A stretch of DNA of 64,000 nt from Phytophthora sp. 'mugwort' (GCA_033558025.1 JAUCEF010000006.1:1116001-1180000); one strand, 5' to 3'; positions 1 through 11,956 are shown, counted from the stretch's first letter. The notes: a model not told the origin generated them from the letters alone. Made by a program: numbers and translations.

Positions 1-2723
1 GCGATCGTGTGAAGGTGAAACTTATTTCAATTGCAGGAACCAAACTGTCGATGTCTATGCGAGATGTGGATCAGAAAACGGGGAAGGATCTGATGCCACA
101 GCGCTCAAGTGATGGTGCTGAACGCGCACGACAAGAGAGTAAGTCTTCGGACTCACGGTCGTGGATCAACCCGTCCGCGCCGGGGATGCAAAGCTCGCAG
201 CAGCTGGATGAAGATGACAGCAAGCCGCAGCGTGCTGCCAAGCGCATGTCTTCTCCTGAGCGGTGGGAGGTGCAGCAGCTTATTAACTCGGGTGTGCTAT
301 CTGTTGAAGACTACCCGACTTTCGACGAAGAGCATGGTTTGCTAAACACTGAAACCACTGAAGAGGATTTTGAAGTGGAGCTTAATGAAGATGAACCAGT
401 ATTCTTGCGTGGCCAAACACAATTGAGTCGCGATATATCGCCTGTGAAGATTGTAAAGAACCCGGATGGATCAATGCAGCGCGCTGCCATGACACAATCT
501 AACCTAGCTAAGGAGCGCCGTGAGCTACGCCAAACACAAGCAAACCAGCTGATTGATTCCATCCCGAAGGACCTCAATCGTCCGTGGGAAGATCCTATGC
601 CGGAGGCTGGAGAACGTCACTTCGCCCAAGAACTGCGTGGCATGAACATGGGATCGACTTTCGAGCTGCCAGAATGGAAGCAAAAGTCGGTGGGAAAGAA
701 CCTTTCATATGGTATTGTGTCTAACAAGTCCATTCTTGAGCAACGTGAGAGCCTTCCTGTCTTCAAGCTCAAGCGTCAACTAATGAAGGCAATTGCTGAA
801 AACCAGGTTCTTGTGGTCATCGGAGAAACTGGTTCGGGCAAGACAACTCAGATGACCCAATACATGGCCGAAATGGGATTGACTTCCACTGGTATGATCG
901 GCTGTACTCAGCCTCGTCGTGTTGCTGCTTCATCCGTAGCGAAGCGTGTAGCCGAGGAGTTTGGCTGTGAGCTTGGACAGGAAGTGGGTTATTCCATGCG
1001 ATTCGAGGATGTTACCAGTCCGGAAACAGTGATCAAGTACATGACAGAAGGTATGCTGCTGCGCGAGTATCTAGCTGACTCTACTCTGTCAAAGTACAGC
1101 GCGCTCATGCTTGACGAAGCACACGAGCGGACAATTAACACTGATGTATTGTTCGGGTTGCTGAAGGAGCTGGTACGTAAGCGGAAGGACCTCAAAATTA
1201 TTGTGACCTCTGCAACCCTAGATGCTGAGAAGTTCTCGCGATACTTCTTTGACTGCCCGATTTTCACAATCCCTGGCCGTACCTTCCCCGTGGAAATTCT
1301 GTATACGAAGGAACCGGAGCTGGACTACTTGGACGCTTCTTTACTCTGTGTGATGCAGATTCATCTATCCGAGCCGGAAGGCGATATCTTGCTCTTCTTA
1401 ACTGGTCAAGAAGAAATCGATACAGCCTGCGAAGTACTATATCAACGCATTAAGGCTTTGCAAGAGCGCGCGCTGGCCCCAGAACTCATTATTCTCCCAG
1501 TGTATGGTGCACTTCCTTCAGAAATGCAGTCGCGTATTTTTGAACCGGCACCCAGGGGCTCACGCAAGTGTGTGGTGGCGACCAATATTGCAGAGGCATC
1601 GCTCACGATTGATGGCATTTACTACGTCGTGGATCCTGGCTTTTGCAAACAGAATGCTTTCAATTCGAAGATTGGAATGGATTCTCTGGTGGTTGTGCCA
1701 TGCTCACAGGCTTCAGCACGTCAACGTGCCGGACGTGCTGGTCGAACTGGCCCCGGTAAATGCTACCGATTGTACACAGAGAATGCGTACAAGAATGAGA
1801 TGCTGCCGACGACTGTGCCCGAGATTCAACGAGCGAACCTCGGTTCTGTTGTGCTACAGTTAAAGGCTATGGGTATTAACGACCTCATGGGGTTCGACTT
1901 CATGGACCCACCGCCACAAGATGCCCTCGTCATGGCGCTGGAGAACTTGTATGCGCTAGGTGCGCTGGATGACGAAGGCCTATTGACGCGACTAGGCAAG
2001 AAGATGGCCGAGTTCCCGGTGGAGCCGAAGAATGCCAAGGTGCTGCTGACCTCTGTGGTGCTTGGCTGTGCAGAGGAAGTGTTGACCATTGTGGCGATGA
2101 TGTCGGTGGAGTCGGTCTTTTTTCGTCCAAAGGAAAAGCAGGCTCAGGCTGACCAGAAGAAGGCAAAGTTTCACCAGCCCGAAGGTGACCACTTGACTTT
2201 GTTGGCGGTGTACGAGGCTTGGGCGAACTCCAAATTTTCCAACCCATGGTGCTACGAGAACTTCATCCAGGCACGTGCTATCCGCAGAGCGCAAGATGTG
2301 CGTAAGCAGTTGCTTTCCATTCTAGACCGCTACAAAATGGACGTGGTTTCCTGCGGTAAGAATTTCAACAAGGTCCGGCGTGCAATCGTTGCAGGATACT
2401 TTGCTAACACAGCGAAGAAAGACCCACAGGAGGGATATCGTACCATGGTTGAGGGCCAACCCGTGTACATTCACCCGTCGAGTGCACTGTTTAACAAGAG
2501 CCCAGAATGGGTGCTCTACCATGAACTTGTGCTCACAACCAAGGAGTACATGCGTAACATCATGACAATCGAGCCCAAGTGGCTTGTGGAATTGGCGCCT
2601 GCCTTCTTCAAGAAGGGCGATCCCACCAAGCTCTCGAAGCGCAAACGCAACGAGAAGATTGAGCCGCTATATGACCGCTTTAATCCGCCTGATTCCTGGC
2701 GTCTCAGTAAGCGTAGGGGCTAA
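1..2723 (+). CDS. PRP22: DEAH-box pre-mRNA splicing helicase PRP22/DHX8, 5'-truncated by the window edge
   Basis: Spliceosomal ATP-dependent RNA helicase that releases mature mRNA from the post-splicing complex in the nucleus (family knowledge). The frame is open to base 1 and the first residues match the end of the S1 RNA-binding domain that precedes the helicase in DHX8, so the true start lies upstream. Counting from the GTG at base 9: P-loop GETGSGKT at about residues 272-279, DEAH at 369-372, SAT at 401-403, QRAGRAGR at 572-579, followed by HA2 and OB-fold regions. The C-terminus ends [13 protein letters not shown] just before a TAA and matches the conserved DHX8 tail, so the 3' end is complete. 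No frameshift or intron is seen. An AATAAA lies at 2805-2810. The gene converges on the reductase gene to its right. Best match is PRP22 rather than PRP2 or PRP16, because of the S1 remnant and the tail. Confidence 0.95.
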   Translation, partial: DRVKVKLISIAGTKLSMSMRDVDQKTGKDLMPQRSSDGAERARQESKSSDSRSWINPSAPGMQSSQQLDEDDSKPQRAAKRMSSPERWEVQQLINSGVLSVEDYPTFDEEHGLLNTETTEEDFEVELNEDEPVFLRGQTQLSRDISPVKIVKNPDGSMQRAAMTQSNLAKERRELRQTQANQLIDSIPKDLNRPWEDPMPEAGERHFAQELRGMNMGSTFELPEWKQKSVGKNLSYGIVSNKSILEQRESLPVFKLKRQLMKAIAENQVLVVIGETGSGKTTQMTQYMAEMGLTSTGMIGCTQPRRVAASSVAKRVAEEFGCELGQEVGYSMRFEDVTSPETVIKYMTEGMLLREYLADSTLSKYSALMLDEAHERTINTDVLFGLLKELVRKRKDLKIIVTSATLDAEKFSRYFFDCPIFTIPGRTFPVEILYTKEPELDYLDASLLCVMQIHLSEPEGDILLFLTGQEEIDTACEVLYQRIKALQERALAPELIILPVYGALPSEMQSRIFEPAPRGSRKCVVATNIAEASLTIDGIYYVVDPGFCKQNAFNSKIGMDSLVVVPCSQASARQRAGRAGRTGPGKCYRLYTENAYKNEMLPTTVPEIQRANLGSVVLQLKAMGINDLMGFDFMDPPPQDALVMALENLYALGALDDEGLLTRLGKKMAEFPVEPKNAKVLLTSVVLGCAEEVLTIVAMMSVESVFFRPKEKQAQADQKKAKFHQPEGDHLTLLAVYEAWANSKFSNPWCYENFIQARAIRRAQDVRKQLLSILDRYKMDVVSCGKNFNKVRRAIVAGYFANTAKKDPQEGYRTMVEGQPVYIHPSSALFNKSPEWVLYHELVLTTKEYMRNIMTIEPKWLVELAPAFFKKGDPTKLSKRKRNEKIEPLYDRFNPPDSWRLSKRRG

Positions 2724-2906
2724 GCTCACCACTGCAGAGATACTTAAGCAAGTGGATCCTGTGTCTATTGGCATTTTATAGAGCGAGCTTAGGCAAGCAC
2801 AAACAATAAAAAAGAAAACAGCTAAACGATTAACAATGCGTACTTCCGGAGACCTCTGCTTCTGCTACCCTCCCCTTTGTTACAAGAGTCCTCGCTGATT
2901 GATGCC

Positions 2907-3989
2907 TTACTGGTCCTTGGGCTTCCGCTCGCGCGCACGCTTGGTCTGCCACACGATGAAATCCATGAAGAAGCCAAAGCCCACCTGAATAGGAATGAGC
3001 AGAGGCAACATCACAGTTTCTATCATCGTGTTGGAACGCGGTGCAACACCGTTAGCCAGGACGCGCAAGATGAAGATCATAGGATCATTCGTGATGCTGA
3101 ACTGGCCGTCGCTCACGCCATTGATCAGCGACTGCGCCACCTTGTCCGGATGCAGCGGCTCGCTCACACCTTCAATGGTCTTGGTCTCGGGCGGCTTGGT
3201 GCGGTTCTCCTCCACAAAGCCGGGAGAGTCAATATTACCCGGGTAGAAGATGCTTACACGAATACCGAACAGTTTAAGCTCGTTACGCAACGACTCGGCC
3301 AGTCCACGCAGTGCGTACTTGGGGGCAGCGTACTGCGCGTAGCCGATCCACGAGATGAGGCCGAGGCCGGAGCTCACAAACACAATCTGGCCGCCTTCTC
3401 CTCCTTCCTCCGATCGCTGCACCATGGCTGGCAGCGCCGCCTTAATGGTGTGCAACGTGCCAAAGTAGTTGACGTCCATAATCTTCTTGTAAAGACTCAC
3501 ATCCTGATCCAAGAAGTAGCCGGGGGCCGCGAAGCCCGCCGAGCACACCAAGTGGTCCGTGGCGCGGCCATGAAACGTGTTGGCAGCGTCCACCGCCTTC
3601 TGGACGCTAGCGAAATCCGCCACGTCGCAAGACTGGATGAAGACGCCGGTGTCAGTGTTCTTGCGAACACCCTCAATCTCCTTCTTGGACTCCTCCAGCT
3701 TGTCCAGACCACGCGCCACAATCGACACTTTGGCACCCTGCTGCGCGTACTTCTTTGCCAGTGCCAGGCCCAGACCGGAGCTGCCGCCAGTGATGAACAC
3801 GTGTTTGCCCTCCACTTTAAAGCCTGGAGCGCGGAGCTTCGTCACCACAAACGACTGTAACGGGAGTTAGTACGGAGAAGATTAGCATTGTAGTACCTGA
3901 CAGAGCAGGGGGAAGGGGCTTACCACGAGGGAGACGCCCACGACGATGCCGGCGACCAGCACACCAACCCACCAAAGATCCGATGCCAT
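2907..3989 (-). CDS. KDSR: 3-ketodihydrosphingosine reductase (KDSR/TSC10 family), two exons
   Basis: NADPH-dependent short-chain reductase that converts 3-ketodihydrosphingosine to dihydrosphingosine, the second step of sphingolipid synthesis at the ER (family knowledge). Exon 1 is 3924-3989 (22 codons from ATG, the hydrophobic anchor MASDLWWVGVLVAGIVVGVS). The intron is 3855-3923 (69 nt, GTAAGC to TTACAG, phase 0). Exon 2 is 2907-3854. The joined protein is 337 aa, close to the usual length of about 330. Visible motifs: TGGSSGLG cofactor loop, CSAG, an SSGLG strand, catalytic YAAPK (YxxxK), and a substrate-side YPGNIDSPG segment. A second hydrophobic stretch near the C-terminus (VMLPLLIPIQVGFGFFMDFIV) fits the membrane-associated topology of the family. 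The frame is intact. Starting at the in-frame GTG in exon 2 would lose the membrane anchor, so the spliced start is preferred. Confidence 0.93.
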
Positions 3990-4440
3990 TGTTACTGATC
4001 CGCAGTTCAGTTGTGAGAGGGGGAGAGAAATAGTCGGGCAAAAACCGACCGGATATTGTGATTGTTCGTGAAAGTGTGGATTACGGGACGTGTGTTGTTG
4101 TTGAGTCACGGAGTTAACAACAACCACCAGTTTCCTAGATTCAATAGATCAGGTCGTTCATTCTTGAGTTCATGTATCACTTCAAGTGAGACTCAAGTGA
4201 GTCACTTGCTTGTGCGGATAGCCGTCTCTAGATGTACAACGTGGTACCGGAAACGAGGTCCATGACGCGAACCATTCCTTGAAGACTCTGCAACCTTTTA
4301 ACAGCACGGAGATCAAGATCTCTCGCGTTAAACTTCTCCCCTGCAGTTTTCCGGATTGCGTTAAACTCTTCGTCCACGCGATCCGCTTTGTACTCTTATG
4401 AACGAACCCTCAATCTCATTGGCATGAGTTGAGATATTTT
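3990..4440. other. intergenic DNA upstream of the reductase gene
   Basis: No gene is supported here. The first 100-150 bases should hold the minus-strand reductase promoter and 5' UTR. No convincing copy of the oomycete initiator (GCTCATT-type) was seen, so no promoter is called. Confidence 0.4.
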
Positions 4441-4524
4441 CTCGCTACCATTAACTTAGTAGTAGCGAGGAGATACTGTAAGAAATGCCCGAGTAGTAGT
4501 ATTACTGGAACTACTCGGGCATTT
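4441..4524. repeat. two adjacent perfect hairpins at the gene/transposon boundary
   Basis: The first hairpin has arms CTCGCTAC (4441-4448) and GTAGCGAG (4462-4469). The second has 15-base perfect arms AAATGCCCGAGTAGT (4483-4497) and ACTACTCGGGCATTT (4510-4524) around a 12-base loop. They lie between the host genes and the hAT relic. The CCCGAGTAGT core and the TAC/AGT-rich DNA that follows suggest a hAT-family terminus or a small foldback element, but no target duplication could be assigned. Confidence 0.7.
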
Positions 4525-4622
4525 TTCACAGACTCGTACTCATATTAATTACACATATTAATACTGATTTCAAAAAGGGGTAGTAGTCGTAGTCATATTA
4601 GTACTACTACTCTCAGTACTAC

Positions 4623-7230
4623 TTAATCATCACTAGCCTTTCGCGCATCCTGCTTCATCTTTACGATCTCGTCTCTGTTGTGGCATAGCAACAGTGGCTT
4701 CTCCACGCGTCTGTTGTCCGTCCTGGTCCGTAGGGGGCCCATGACTTTCCCTCCTATTGAAAATACCCGTTCCTGGAACGCTGATGACGAGATCTTGCCG
4801 AGATGGATGCGAGCTAACAGAACAATAGAGGGAAAGGAGGGAAAATTTCCCTCGCCCTTGTCACGGAACCACTTCAGCACGTCAACAGCCCCAGTAATTC
4901 CCAGTACATACCGTTGTCCCAATCGATGGCCATGTCTTTGGACAGAGCCTCCTCGGTCTTGGCTGGGTTCTGGCGCTGGGCAACCTCCAGCCAATCAGGC
5001 TCTAACCCGGATCATTATTTCATGGTGGCGCCCGCGTCTCGTGTTGATCTCGGACTCCTTCACCTCCTCCCTCGTCTTGCTCGCCCGGATTGGGGTCCCC
5101 ATCAGCAGCTCATCTCCGTCATCCCACCCAGTTGAAGCGGGTGATGAACACGGGGATGATAGGTCTTGGGTGAGTAAGCTGCTCTGTGAGGACGTCTGCT
5201 AACATAGAGGTATCTTGTCGAACTTGGTCATCTGCGTAAAAATTCTCCGGTGCTCATCGCGCAGGTAGTTAACGCCGCTTTATAGATGAGCCTTCTGCTC
5301 CTTCCGAGATGTATTGCCGACGGCTGCAATCTTTTTGGCGCTAGACTTCGTTCGCGGGTCGAGCAGCACGTATGTCATCGCCGCTTGGTCTCCTCGGGGA
5401 AGCGCGCTTGCAGCTGAAGCAGCTTCATTTCAGACCCGGTTTGCCGGCTGCAGAAACCTGATCTCGTGTTCTTACTACTCGGCGACGACTTGTCTCGTTT
5501 CCATATCTCCATTTAGGCGCCTCCACCGCCATAGCATCAAAATTGAAAAGCTGTTCTGGTCCAGCCGACGGAAACTACCATGTAGGAGGATACTAGGTTC
5601 GCACTCTGGGTTTCGACCAACACAAGGCTGGCAATGAAACTCGATATCGCGACCATTTCTACTGCCGGAATCCAATTACTTGCTGTGCGTGCTGTCCACA
5701 CACTAGTAGAGCATTTGTGGGTCAAAAACTGAGTAGTTGACGGCCGATCGTCGGATCAGCTTACATGTGTAAGCGTACATCCATGCCAGTCATTGGATCG
5801 AGATCGGGGTACGATAGTGCTTATTGGATCTGCCACAAAGCGTTGCGGTGCTTGGGGGACTTGAAGCACTAATTTAGTTTGCCGAGCTTTCGAATGACAT
5901 TCCCGCTCGTTGAGGGATCCTCCTGGTATGAACGACGTGACAACCTTGTCCCGCGAGTGGCTGGAGTCGTTCCACACACACACCGTCTGAATGTTGTCCT
6001 TGAGTCCGAGACCATAGCCTATGCACAGATTTAGCAGATGCATGCAGCAGTCTTCTTGCTAGGTGTGGATTTGATCAGCTACATTCATTGCAGACGGAGT
6101 GGTATCCGACATCGTAAAGCAAGTTAATCGATGTCATACTTTCATTCGAAGCCACTTTCGATCACCTTCGCCACAAGAGGAGCGTTATGCCCCTCGCACT
6201 TAACGGTAGCAATCATCGCGATGAATCGAAACCTCGACGAACTGTCGATGAATGCAATCGATGCACCGTCGATACTGTCTTCCCGCAGCTAGTCTAAATG
6301 TGGTACATGAGATTGAGAAACTTGAGCTGACGTGCCTGGTCAAACTCGGAGACCAACAGCGCCTACAAGCTCGCAGAATAGCTGGAATTGTCCGTTCAGC
6401 AGCCGGTCGTGCCTATCTCGACTTAAGCGCGGGTACGTGGCGTTGCCTGTGGCCGCGCGCACTACATCCTGGAACGACGTCGAAGAACATACTGTGTAGG
6501 GCAGGCCTTGATTGATCAGCCACTTCGAAATAAACACATTCAGAGTCTTCTCCTTCGTTCTGAAGAACGGTTTGGCGACGACGCCGGCATGGACGCCATG
6601 GAAGTAGTTGAGGATGGCGATCCACTAGTAGTTGAGGCGCCCTCATCGTCACAGTCGACGCTAAAGCGACCTCCTAAGACCTCCTAAAGCGACTTCGGTT
6701 TCAGCGTTGACGACGTCCACCTTGGATTCTGTGTGGTCTTCTGCTCCGCTAATACCACCACGGGGTGGCTTGCGTGATTCACCTTGATGTGATCCTTTGC
6801 GTTGGTGGCGTTCCCCGAGTTTCGCAAGGCCTCTTCCCAACTGTAGCGATTAGTTTTGACCCGATCTTTAATTGTAAGGCAGTACAACACGCAAGGTTGT
6901 GATAGACCTGCGAAGAGGGCTTCGGTAGGTTCGGCTTCCTGTCCGGCTTCTCAATGTGTGAATCAAGCACCAAACATCGTCAGTCGAGCCCGCCTTCCTC
7001 AAATGCTTGACGAAAACAGGTACGTCGATACTGGAGATGGCGGGGGCGACGGGGGTGATGTTGGCAGATGCCCGACAGCAGGGCTCTCGAGCTCCACCTG
7101 AGATACTGTCCGTTTTTTTCGGCGAGAGAAGTATCACTTGCCCCCGACTTAGACTCCGCCGCGGGCTTCCGGTTCTTCCAGCCCGTTGCTGTCTTCCGAG
7201 GCTTGACAACACGTTCTGTACTTGAGCCAT
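4623..7230 (-). pseudogene. hAT-family transposase relic 1 (BED finger, dimerisation domain)
   Basis: Read on the minus strand, scattered frames give the parts of a hAT transposase in order. N-terminus near 7230. A BED-type finger at about 6684-6890 (YCLTIKDRVKTN, then GNATNAKDHI, then NHASHP). A middle block at 5756-6043 starting HLLNLCIGYGLGLKDN. A C-terminal hAT dimerisation domain at 4623-4994 (DVLKWFRDKGEG, ARIHLGKISSSAFQERVFS, NRRVEKPLLLCHN). Many stops and frame changes separate the blocks, so it cannot encode a working enzyme. Flanking DNA on both sides is rich in TACT/AGTA (4565-4622 and 7741-7860), as in hAT ends. Assignment to hAT is firm from the dimerisation domain; the subfamily is not. 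Confidence 0.8.
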
Positions 7231-7740
7231 CTCTACTAGCAGGGAGATCTGGTGATGCAGGAAGTCAGAGTCGGATCCAGTCCAAATGTTACTCGAGGGT
7301 GCTTTCGGAGAAACGTTTTGCAGACAACAGGGGGATCTTCAGCGGACGACACTGCTCGAGCCGCTTGCCCGTGGCTGGGGCAGACTAATTGCAGACAAGA
7401 TTGACAGTAAAATCTACAGATTAGTGTGAGCTAGGAAGGCCCAGGAGAAGTAGAAAGAGAACGAGTATACTACCTCTCGTTCAGCGCCGAGTCAGTGCCT
7501 TCGAATAGACCAATTACGCACATGTGGTGTATGAGCTTTCCCCGCACGGTACGTGGATCCGTCTTGAGTCCATCACTCTCCTGGTATTCCTGCACAGCCC
7601 AGCCCATGTTCCATCGTTGTCTCACGGTGCGAATCGAGAAGGATGATCGTCCGTGAGGGGGCCAGTCAATCTAGAATTGCACAATGAGGACTGAGCCTGC
7701 TCCTTCAGGGTCCTTTTCAAATATTACTTTCATTCTACGA

Positions 7741-7860
7741 TAGTACTGGTGTCCGGGACGGTTTCTACTACTCATATTGCATACTCCACTATAGGGTATG
7801 AGTAAGAGTATTGCAAAAAGGTGGTAGTAGTAATAATGCAGAGTACTATTACGTCAGATA
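7741..7860. repeat. TACT/AGTA-rich flank of the hAT relic
   Basis: AT-rich DNA dominated by TACT and AGTA steps. A stretch CAAAAAGGTGGTAGTAGT here resembles CAAAAAGGGGTAGTAGT near 4571, but in direct rather than inverted orientation, so a simple terminal inverted repeat cannot be claimed. On the minus strand the outer edge reads CAGGGATTAATAGTATCTG; CAGGG starts are common at hAT ends. Confidence 0.45.
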
Positions 7861-8718
7861 CTATTAATCCCTGCTGACGGGCCCTTTTCAAAATCATCGT
7901 GATTGCCAGTCGTGATTGTCTTCAGACTCGAATCCATCGCTACCAGCCCGTGGATAAGTTTTTTGCGGGTATATATGGGTCAGGTCTACTTTGGGTATAC
8001 TGACCTAATCTCGATCTACCAAAAACGCCAAGAGGAATTACCATATTTAAGTGAAAATCTACTTGGATGCAGATTCCAGATGTCGTTTTTGGTCGATGCT
8101 AAGTGAAATATAGTATAAACCGCCATATTACGTTCATACGAACTTAAGCTGAATTAGTATGAGCAAAATAGTCGGACACAAAAAACTATGACCAGAACGA
8201 TTTTCAATTTATGTCTCTATGTCACTATTCCAAGATAAGGTTGCATGTGTGAACTTCGCTTTCTACGTGTCCTGGTCTAGGAATAAACTCGGATCGCGAT
8301 AAATGTTGCAATGTATATTCACACAGTTTTATTTATTTATTTTTTTTTTTTTATTTCTCCCAGCGTCTAGGAAAGCTTGCACAATCCGTGCCAGAACGAC
8401 AAGGTTCCATTTACAAGTCCAGACTTGTCGATACCGGCTTACACTCATTACGTTAAATTCAATTGCTTGGTAAACTTAGAATGCCGACCGATGGAGATTT
8501 TGTTCAAAAGCACCCCTTTGGAAACGCGCCCTTTACCTTGGATCGTGCACACGTGAAAGAAGCTATTGCAATGGGTATTTGCGGCCGGATATTAGCCTAA
8601 TGAAATCTCTCCAGACGAGCCTTGATTCGGAACCGCATACAACAAGCTGAAGTATTGCGAGTGACACTTTGCTGGACTCAACTGGCTGCGTTAAGCAATT
8701 TGAGGCTTCCAGATTTCC
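7861..8718. other. non-coding stretch with poly-T tract and left end of MULE 1
   Basis: No gene is supported. It holds the left terminal inverted repeat of MULE 1 (8032-8067) and a pure T-rich tract at about 8336-8354. The DNA between that repeat and the transposase start is probably the 5' non-coding part of the element. Confidence 0.5.
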
Positions 8719-10123
8719 GTGATGTTCAACAGCACGAAATCAGACGGCTCTGGAAACGCTAAATACTGCTGCGAGTTTCTGCACAGTCAACAGTTCCATG
8801 GCACTACTCAGCCGAGCGGCAAGCTACGATGCCCATTCTTCGTCATGTGTATGGCACTGATGGCTATTGGAAAGTCACGAAGGCCAATTTTAATCATAAT
8901 CACGCACAATTGTCGGCTTTACTACCCCTCCTTGTGCAGAAGGGTCTGCCACTGAAGCGGCTACGACCCTGCGTAACTCCACGATCCAAACTACAGAAAT
9001 GGTTGCGCTGATTGAACGAGATATGCCACCGGCATATAATTACTCGACAGATGCAATGAATGGAGTCGCAATTACGACGTTCCTGAAAGGAAAAGGGATA
9101 TCGGTTGCCCGTACTGTCGTGTCTCGAATTAAGGGGCAGATGATGAAGGTTTGCATGGGGATCGACTCGAGAGTTACCAAAAGCTAGAAGCTTACCGATA
9201 CTTCTGGTTGCTAAGACCCCAGGATGTGTATGGCGTTTCAAAAGGTTTGCTGGCGGGCAGTTTAGAAGGGCGTGCTTGTTATTAGTGTCGGGTCACACGT
9301 AGCGCGCAGCTCACGCCGCTTGTTTGGATTTGATAAGGCTCATCTAAAAGATGATATGAATCAGTATGGTGTATTTCTTGTTGCGACCTCCAAGGGCCAT
9401 ACAAGTCCATTCTTCCTTTCCGTTTTGGAATAGCCCCGAAAGAGAAATACGAAAAGTTTCCTGTCCGTGATGAAAGAGACCCTGGGGGACATCGGTAGAT
9501 TTACTGTTGTGTCCGATCAGTAGAAGGAACTTCGCTCCGCGGTGCACGGCGCTCTCCCCGACGCCGGACACCGGTTTGGTTTAGGGCACATGATGGGCAA
9601 CATTACAAGAGGGGGTACACCGCTGACAAGCGAAGATCGCAGCCTCATTTGCAAAATGGTTCGCAGCGATCGCGAGAACGACGTTAATTTGTTTAAGGCT
9701 GGACTGGTCAAAAGCTGTACAACATCTCGAAAACTAGATTCTAAATACTGGGTCAAGCATCAATTCCTTGGACCTACTAAGGAAAGTGGGTACATCCACC
9801 ACTGGAGACAAATTGACCTACCTCATAATGATTGCACCTTTGAAAACTGAATTTCCGTGCGTGCATGCCTTAAAAGCTGCAGTGATGGACGGAACTTCTA
9901 TCGCAACTCTGTATGATGCATCGCGGCTTACTGTAAATCATTTCGGAAACACGTGCAATGTCCCCCCTTTTATACCATGACCGCTAATGTGCAGCTTGAA
10001 AGGGATACGTCGATCAACATGCCCCCCATTGCTGAACCTACACAAGAAAAGGGGAAACGTGGATTGAAGACAGGACCTAAATCCAAGCACAAACGCAAAA
10101 AAGCAAAAGGTGATGATAAATAG
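8719..10123 (+). pseudogene. MULE 1 transposase relic (zinc finger, DDE core, SWIM finger)
   Basis: Three MULE landmarks occur in order. First a WRKY/FLYWCH-like finger split by a frame change at about 8770-8915 (AKYCCEF, KLRCPFF, then DGYWKVTKANFNHNHA). Second the DDE core: FGFDKAHLKDD at about 9320 with first Asp, GVFLVATSKGHTSPFFLS, then VVSDQ-stop-KELRSAVHGALPDAGHRFG at about 9500-9585 with the second Asp. Third a SWIM-type finger EFPCVHALKAAVMDG at about 9850. The product ends in a Lys-rich tail (SKHKRKKAKGDDK) at the TAG at 10121-10123. In-frame stops inside the core and several frame shifts make it inactive. Confidence 0.8.
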
Positions 10124-10508
10124 TACGAGGGGTACTTCGAAGTTGTTGCCTTGGTAGTATGTATTATTCAGTATTTCTGACACAAAGTTATCTGATCATT
10201 CTTTGGGATTTCATTTCGACCTTTCGTGCAATTTAAAACTCTTTTGGGGGACATATATAGAAGTAAAAGTAAAAATATAGAGTGACTCTGACCAAATACA
10301 GGCATGTCATTGTAACCCAGAGCAATTGTCTGATCACATTTGGAAAAGTATCCACAAAATGACACAGATATAACTTAACATTTGTATCAAATTTGCAGGG
10401 GTGGTATCATGTGTGTACTGTATTACCGCCGTCAGCGGAGGTCGATAAGGTTGCTAAAGTCTACCTTAGCTAGGGCCTTAGCCTGCGCCAGGGCTGAATT
10501 AGGCTCCT

Positions 10509-10742
10509 TCACACCTGCTTTCCGTTTTCTTCGACCATGATGCCGCCTGCGCGCTCCAGCTTTGGCTTGGGGTAATGAACCCGGCTCGAAACGGGGCTGG
10601 CGGACTTGCGCGCGTCACGCTGAGCCCTTCTGGATTTCTTGTCGCCCTTGATGTTCTTGGCAAGGCGGCGACGGAGGTCGGCAGGCTGCGCGATCGCTTT
10701 CGCGCATTTCCAGCAAGTGCGGGGCTTGCTTTGGCGCGACGG
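10509..10742 (-). pseudogene. GC-rich coding-like fragment inside MULE 1, possibly captured
   Basis: About 78 codons are open on the minus strand, rich in Lys and Arg, beginning near RTCWKCAKAIAQPADLRRR and ending GGIMVEENGKQV-stop. An overlapping frame just upstream reads LCGHTMTVAPKQAP, so a CxH...CxxC zinc-binding pattern may have been split by a frameshift. The block is clearly more GC-rich than the rest of MULE 1 and resembles host coding DNA. It lies between the transposase stop and the right terminal repeat, the position where Pack-MULEs carry captured gene pieces. I do not recognise the protein. Confidence 0.35.
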
Positions 10743-10888
10743 TCATGGTATGGCCGCACAAACACCAAATATATTTGGTGGTCGTGCGAACTTACCGGTC
10801 TGTTGAAATCTACTTAGTAGGTACTTCACATTTGAAATCGTATGGCTGCAAGTCTAAGTAGATTTTCACTTAGATAAGGTAATTCCTC

Positions 10889-11956
10889 GCCAAAACAACC
10901 GATTATCTGTGACACGCAAGAAAATGTGGTCCATCTTCGATTTGTGAAAAGGGATAAACGTCGTTCGGGTAGCACTCTTGCGATAAACTCATTTAATCAT
11001 CTGCCTTTATTCCGACAAGGCGCGGAGATCGACGATGACGATCTGCGCGGGAAGTAGTGAAGGTGCGTCCTGCCAGCGCGAGCTGGTTTGCTAAGGGTAC
11101 AGCTCATCAACAGCGTTGTGACAGGCTCTCTCGTATTTGGACATGTGGTTGTCGGGCAAGGTTTTGGCGGTTTCGTCGTTTGTTGTGAGAGCGCATAACG
11201 TCATCGGACATGGAATTGCCTCCTCAGTCGTGTACTGTCACAGCCTCGTCGGAGGATCAGTGAGTCCGTCTCTGGGGTAGTTTGCAATGGCATTTGCAGG
11301 CTTTGCAGGGTCGTGGTTAGACACGACTCGCATTTGTTGGCGGATCGTCTCGGAACATGGCGTAGCTGGAGCTGTCATGGGGCTCTAAAGTAGCTGGCTC
11401 CGTTTATATCGGGCATGGAGTGGTCGTCGCCGAAATCGTTGTCTCTGATGTCGGTGGCTCCATCGTTCGCTCCGGCGCGAGGGGCGTAGTCGTCTCTCTG
11501 TCATGAGTCGCAGTGGGAGTGATGCAGTCGGCGAAGGCACCGGAGCTGCCGTAGTAGGCTCGCATCGTGGTTGGCGCTGCCGTTGTACATCTGTGTCGTG
11601 GTGTGACAATAGTTGAAGGATTTTGGCTCCAAGATGCATAAGTTTCCATTTCACCAACGCGTGTGAATTCAGAAGCCGAGTTGATTAGGACCTTACGCCG
11701 CTTGCGCTGACTGTAAGTGCGTGCACCCGCAAAGCACATATATAAAGAACGTTTAAAAAAGGATACCAACTACCGACTGGTCGTTGGCTTGGTTGGTCGA
11801 GCGCACTGCAAACGCGCATGAAAGCTGCGTTGATGGCGGGCCCGTGTCATGTGATGGTGAGCGAGTTTGGCGGGCTGTGATCGTGGCTGTTACGGCGCGC
11901 AGTGCTAAGTAAGCCGGCCTGCGATTAGAAACTCGTATGGGGAGTGGTGGGGTGCC
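10889..11956. other. unassigned DNA between MULE 1 and MULE 2
   Basis: No gene is supported. A 121-codon minus-strand frame at 11404-11769 is Ser/Thr/Pro-rich with no recognisable motif and reads like chance coding. Part of the interval may be 3' non-coding DNA of MULE 2. Confidence 0.4.

Larger units (their letters stand above)
8032..10888 (+). mobile_element. MULE 1, element bounded by 36-bp terminal inverted repeats
   Basis: The left end (8032-8067) and the reverse complement of the right end (10853-10888) agree at 33 of 36 bases by eye. Both start GAGGAATTACC and contain AAGTGAAAATCTACTT. Between them lies a plus-strand MULE transposase relic. CGCCAA occurs next to both ends but not in a register giving a clean 9-base target duplication, so the exact outer bases are uncertain. 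The element is about 2.86 kb. Confidence 0.75.

Noticed and set aside
2877..3860. A 327-codon plus-strand frame over the reductase gene
   Set aside because: It is the antisense of a clearly conserved KDSR exon and its translation is His/Arg/Leu-rich with no family pattern.
4565..7860. Terminal inverted repeats of hAT relic 1
   Set aside because: The similar words on the two sides are in direct, not inverted, orientation and the region is low-complexity TACT/AGTA.
8023..10897. A 9-base target duplication for MULE 1
   Set aside because: CGCCAA lies beside both ends but cannot be set in register as an equal duplication of the expected length.
11404..11769. A 121-codon minus-strand frame upstream of MULE 2
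   Set aside because: Thr/Ser/Pro-rich, no motif, overlapped by another frame of similar length; reads like chance coding.
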